Below are positions 1-3,600 of a stretch of DNA of 6,027 bases, piece after piece. The stretch lies in the NCBI GenBank assembly GCA_965364735.1, contig CBDTYW010000230.1, positions 1 to 6,027 of the forward strand, read 5' to 3'. The notes beneath the pieces were generated by a model that was given only the letters and a program-made list of their open reading frames with translations, had not been told where the DNA came from and did no database searches. A program made the position numbers and the translations under genes. This stretch comes from CBDTYW01 sp965364735. GTDB taxonomy: Bacteria > Actinomycetota > Nitriliruptoria > Nitriliruptorales > Nitriliruptoraceae. Numbering within the stretch: position 1 is the first letter of the stretch; every line of letters starts with the position of its first letter.

Positions 1-163
1 CACGACAGCACGGTCCTTCTGGTCACGGCGGACCCCGTGCGACGTCTGCAGCGAGACGTCATCCTTCGGGGCTGCGGGCCCTCTGCGTCCCGCGTGCGCC
101 CGGATGCTAGCGGCCGAGCGTCGGAGACCGGGCGGCCATCCGGCCCATGTGTCGCGATCTGCC
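1..163. other. Left-edge region with no supported gene
   Basis: No frame here gives a convincing protein. On the minus strand a TAGCAT (104-109) resembles a -10 element but lacks a recognisable -35. A short minus-strand frame from ATG at 60-62 (MTSRCRRRTGSAVTRRT...) runs off the edge, without a well-spaced ribosome binding site. It may be the intergenic region, or the very start, of a further gene to the left; twenty codons are too few to tell. Confidence 0.4.
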
Positions 164-204
164 CCGCACGAGCAACCGCCCCTCTCGGAGGGGCGGCGGT
201 GCGG
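164..204 (-). terminator. Nested hairpin terminator after whiB
   Basis: The core stem is perfect: CCGCCCCTC (176-184) and GAGGGGCGG (188-196) around a three-base loop. An outer pair of arms, CCGCAC (164-169) and GTGCGG (199-204), encloses it and directly adjoins the whiB stop codon at 205-207. On the minus strand the core is followed by TTGCTC, a poor T-tract, as is common in high-GC actinobacteria. It most likely ends whiB transcription or protects the 3' end of the mRNA. Confidence 0.75.
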
Positions 205-468
205 TCAGGAGGCGAGGCGCTTCGCACGCCGACGCTCGCGCTCGGAGAGCCCACCCCAGATGCCGAACCGCTCGTCGTTGTCGAGCGCGTAGTCGAGGCA
301 GTCGGACCGGACCGGACACTCCGCGCAGATGCGCTTCGCCTCGCGCGTCGAGCCGCCCTTCTCGGGGAAGAACGCCTCCGGATCCGCGTCGAGACACGTG
401 GCGTCGAGCATCCAGTCCTCGTCACCGAGGGCCAGCAGGGTGGAACCCAGTCCGGAAAGAGCTCGCAA
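205..468 (-). CDS. whiB: WhiB-family iron-sulfur transcriptional regulator, WhiB2/WhmD type
   Basis: An 87-residue protein with the full WhiB signature: four cysteines at 25, 48, 51 and 57 (C-x22-C-x2-C-x5-C) that bind a [4Fe-4S] cluster, the G-[I/V]-W-G-G turn at 69-73, and a basic C-terminal stretch SERERRRAKR that contacts DNA. Motifs FFPEKGGSTREAK and DERFGIWGGLSERERR match Streptomyces WhiB and mycobacterial WhiB2/WhmD, which act with the principal sigma factor region 4 and are needed for sporulation septation or cell division. Length is normal for the family. The start is TTG, chosen because AGGAG lies seven bases upstream and no other start precedes it; ATG at residue 20 is a weaker option, leaving only four residues before the first cysteine. 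It has its own promoter and terminator and lies 184 bases after the giant gene, same strand. Assignment to family is secure; WhiB2 subgroup is likely. Confidence 0.95.
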   Translation of the reverse strand: MRALSGLGSTLLALGDEDWMLDATCLDADPEAFFPEKGGSTREAKRICAECPVRSDCLDYALDNDERFGIWGGLSERERRRAKRLAS

Positions 469-475
469 CGGGCAT

Positions 476-480
476 CTCCT
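476..480 (-). promoter_or_regulatory. Shine-Dalgarno site fixing the whiB TTG start
   Basis: AGGAG on the minus strand, seven bases before the TTG at 466-468, which is ideal spacing. The frame has a stop (TAG at 499-501) just upstream and no in-frame ATG or GTG between that stop and the TTG. An ATG inside the spacer is out of frame. Confidence 0.75.
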
Positions 481-511
481 GCGCCGACAACCATGGAACT
501 ACATGGCCGTC

Positions 512-541
512 ATTCTGGCCCGAAGGACATGCGAAGGTCAA
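512..541 (-). promoter_or_regulatory. Sigma-70-type promoter for whiB
   Basis: On the minus strand, a -35 element TTGACC (536-541; five of six to TTGACA) is separated by 18 bases from a -10 element CAGAAT (512-517; four of six to TATAAT). Transcription would start near 505, leaving an untranslated leader of about 37 bases before the TTG start. Position and direction suit whiB; the -10 match is modest. Confidence 0.55.
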
Positions 542-556
542 GCGAAAGCCAGAAGA

Positions 557-576
557 ATCTGCAAGAACTTGCAGAT
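557..576. promoter_or_regulatory. Perfect 9-2-9 inverted repeat upstream of the whiB promoter; candidate operator
   Basis: ATCTGCAAG-AA-CTTGCAGAT on the plus strand, a perfect dyad of 20 bases in otherwise GC-rich DNA. It lies 15 bases upstream of the proposed -35 element. With the predicted start of transcription near 505, its centre is about -61.5, the usual place for a class I activator. I do not recognise the motif as a known site. On the minus strand it could also fold as an eight- or nine-pair hairpin followed by TTCTTCT, so a terminator for the giant gene is the main alternative. Confidence 0.6.
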
Positions 577-584
577 CTGGGGGA

Positions 585-606
585 AACTGAGCACTCCGCG
601 TCAGTT
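585..606. repeat. Inverted repeat AACTGA-N10-TCAGTT
   Basis: Perfect six-base arms (585-590 and 601-606) around a ten-base spacer, in the intergenic region between the giant gene and whiB. On the minus strand it is followed by TTTCCCCC. It could be an operator half-site pair or a weak RNA hairpin ending giant-gene transcription. Arms this short can occur by chance. Confidence 0.4.
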
Positions 607-625
607 CTGTGCCCGAACAATCACG

Positions 626-638
626 GACGGTGGCCGTC
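626..638 (-). terminator. Weak hairpin after the giant gene (tentative)
   Basis: Starting 15 bases past the stop codon, the minus strand reads GACGG-CCA-CCGTC, a five-pair stem with a three-base loop, followed by a partly T-rich CGTGATTGTT. The stem is short and the tail poor, so this is only a candidate terminator for the giant gene. The inverted repeats at 585-606 and 557-576 are alternatives. Confidence 0.25.
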
Positions 639-652
639 TGGACCCTGTCCGA

Positions 653-3600
653 TCAGCCCAGCTCACGTCGCAAGAGCTCCGCCAGGTCCTCGCCGATGCC
701 CTTCACGGCGATCAGATCCGCCGTGGACGCCTGCTGGACGGCCTCCAGGGACCCGAACGTGGACAGCAGGGCTCGGGCCTTGGCCGGCCCGATCCCGTTG
801 ATCGCCTCGAGCCTGCCCTGCGCTTCGACCGACGGCTTGCGCGTCGATCGGTGACCGCCGCCGCTGCCTGCGGAGCCCGGGGCGCGGCCCCGTCGGTCGC
901 TCGCCGAGCGCTTCCCCGCGGTCTTCTTGGTGGCTGGCTTGCTCGAGGTCTTCTTGGTGACGGTCTTCTTCGCGGCCGGCTTCTTCGCGGCCGGCTTGAC
1001 CGCTGGCTTCTTCGCGGCCGACTTCTTGGCAGCAGCCTTCTTCGCAGCCGTCGCCTTCGCAGCCGTCGCCTTCTTCGACGTCGGCTTCCTGGTCGCCGGC
1101 TGTTTGGCCCCCGGCTGCTTGCTCGCCGGCTGCTCGGACGCTTGGTCGTCAGACGACGCCGCACGCTGGCCGACGGAGCCGCGGATTGCCGTCTCGGGCG
1201 ACGGCGTCGGCTCCTCGACAGCGCTCTCATCATGGACCTCGGGCTCCGCGGCCTTGCGGCCACGACGCCGGGCACGCCCGCGGGTCCTGGCCGTGGGCTG
1301 CTCCGGCGCGTCGAGCACGACGACGTCGTCCTCGACGGGCAGGGGCGGCGCCCCGTCCCACACGGCGTCGCGCACGGTCGGGTCATCGATCTCGTCCTCG
1401 AGGACGACGACGCGTTCATCCCGTCGGACGGGCACGGTCACGGCCGGCTCGGGCTCCGGTCGGGGCGTGGGTGTCGGCGTCGAGCCCGCCTCCGCGTCGA
1501 GCTCGTCGGCGCTCGGCAGGGCGTCGAGGTCCAGCCGCGAGGCGAGCCGACGTCGATCGCGCTTGGAGAGGCCGCCGGCCAGTTGACCGACCACCGCCTC
1601 GATGATCCGCGTGCGCTCGAGCTCGGCCTCACGGGCCCGCTCCTCGTCGCGGGCGCGGAGCTCATCGCGCAGTTCCCGGAGCTCGGCGGCAAGCGCTTCC
1701 GCTCCCCCGGCCGCGGCTCGCAGCTCCACCCCGGCAGCGCTCGTCGCGCCGACGTGCTCCTCTCGGACCTCACCCATCGTCGAGCGGAAGCTGCTGCGAA
1801 GGTCGATGCCCACGGTGTCGAGCTCCGCACCGAGAGACTCCGCGCGAAGCGCAACCGTCTCGAGCTGCTCGGACGCCTCGCGGGCGGACCCGGCGATGGT
1901 GTCCAGGATCTCCTGCTGGCGTTCCGCCGAGCCCTGGTCCTCCAGCGCCGCGAAGCCTGCCTCGACACGCTCGGACAGCACCGCCGCCTCGGCGCCCAGC
2001 TGCTGGGTCGCCGTCGCGATCGAGGCGGCCACGACATCGTGGTCCGAGAGCCGCGACAGCACTGGCACGACGTCGGCGATCAGCCGCTGGTCGAGCGCGG
2101 CCACGGCCTCGCCGACACCGACGAGGCGCTCGCTCACCTGCTCATGGTGACGTTCGAGCCCGACGGCCATCTCGCCGCCGAGCTCCGTGACGCCGCTGGC
2201 CATCTGCGCGGTCGCGGCATCCAGCAGCTCCGCGACCCGGTCGTGGACCCGCCCTTCGAAGTTGCCGACGGTCTGCTCGAGCCGCAGGCTCTGCCCGCTC
2301 AGGCCGGCCTCGACCGTCGCTCGCAGCGCACGGAGCTCGTCCGCGACCTGCTCGGAGTGCGCCTGCATCCGGGAGACGAGGACCGCTTCGAGATCCTGCT
2401 CGATGCCCTCGAGCCGCGTTGACGTCTCCTCACGGTCATCCGCCATTGCGGCGCGCAGCCCGTCCAGCGCGTGGGTGAGCTGATCGCTCTGGCTCGTGAC
2501 AGCCGCCCCGAGGTCGTGGATCCGTCCGCCGACCTCTCCCAGCCCCTCGTTGGCCGCCTCTCGCCCACGGTCGCCGGAGTCACGGACGAGGTCGCCGAGG
2601 TCGCCGCGCACCTGGTCCAGGTGCTCGCCGAGTCCGTGCGCGAGCGCGCCGAGCTGGTCGACGACGCGGGCGTTGAGCCCGCCCAGTCGATCAGCGATCG
2701 ATTCATCCGTCTCGTTCAGCTGGATGGCGACCTGATCGAAGAGCCCCTGAAGACCCTCCTCGACGCTCAGCAGCCTGAGCTCGACACCCTGCGCGAGCCG
2801 TCGGTCGATGTCGGCGATCGACGCCTCGAGCTCCTCGGAGAGCCGGGACTCCACGCGCGAGAAGCGGGAGCCGAGCTGCTCATCGAGCTGCTCCCCGATC
2901 TGGCCGGCGAACGTGGCCAACGGCATCGCCGTGCGCTCATCCAGCAGCGCATACACCTCCGCGAGCGCCGTCTGCAACGCCTCGACGCGTTCACGCAGCT
3001 CATCGGCACCCTGAGCGGCAAACCCTGCGTCGAGCTGCTCGCTGATCCGCCCCGCCAGCGTGTCGGTCGGCATCGCCGTGCGCTCATCCAGCAGCGCATG
3101 CACCTCGGCGAGCGCCGTCTGCAACGCCTCGACGCGTTCACGCAGCTCATCGGCACCCTGGGCGGCAAACCCTGCGTCGAGCTGCTCGCTGATCCGCCCC
3201 GCCAGCGTGTCGGTCGGCATCGCCGTGCGCTCATCCAGCAGCGCATGCACCTCGGCGAGCGCCGTCTGCAGCGCCTCGACGCGTTCACGCTGCTCGTCGG
3301 CGCCCTGGGCGGCAAACCCTGCGTCGAGCTGCTCCTTGAGCGTCTCACGGGTGGCGTCCATGCCGGCCTGGACCGTCGTCAGACCGGTGTCCCGGACGAG
3401 CTCTCCGAGGTCGCTGCGGACCTGGTCGAGCTGGTCGCCGAAGCCGTTGGCGAGCGAGCCGAGCCGGTCGGATGCCGACTCGTCCGCGGCGGCGAGCTGG
3501 GTGGTCACCTGATCGACGAGCCCTTGGAGCCCGGTCTCCACCCCTTGGAGCCGCGACTCGACGCCCTGTGACAGGCGCCGGTCGATGTCGGCGAGCGAGG

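Noticed and set aside
1..62. Minus-strand frame from ATG at 62 (MTSRCRRRTGSAVTRRT...) as a new gene start
   Set aside because: Only 20 codons are visible, there is no well-spaced ribosome binding site, and other frames look equally plausible.
37..801. Plus-strand 254-codon frame covering the left edge and whiB
   Set aside because: It runs antisense through whiB and the intergenic promoter region, and shows no domain or consistent codon pattern.
329..2422. A 697-codon open frame on the plus strand, opposite the 3' part of the giant gene and whiB
   Set aside because: It is antisense to two well-supported genes, starts inside whiB, and yields low-complexity Leu/Arg/Gly sequence that mirrors the Lys/Ala tail. 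Long antisense frames are expected here because TTA, CTA and TCA codons are rare in GC-rich genes.
2471..3571. A 366-codon plus-strand open frame with internal repeats
   Set aside because: Its repeats are the complement of the 49-residue coiled-coil units. It has no domain of its own and is explained by the giant gene on the other strand.
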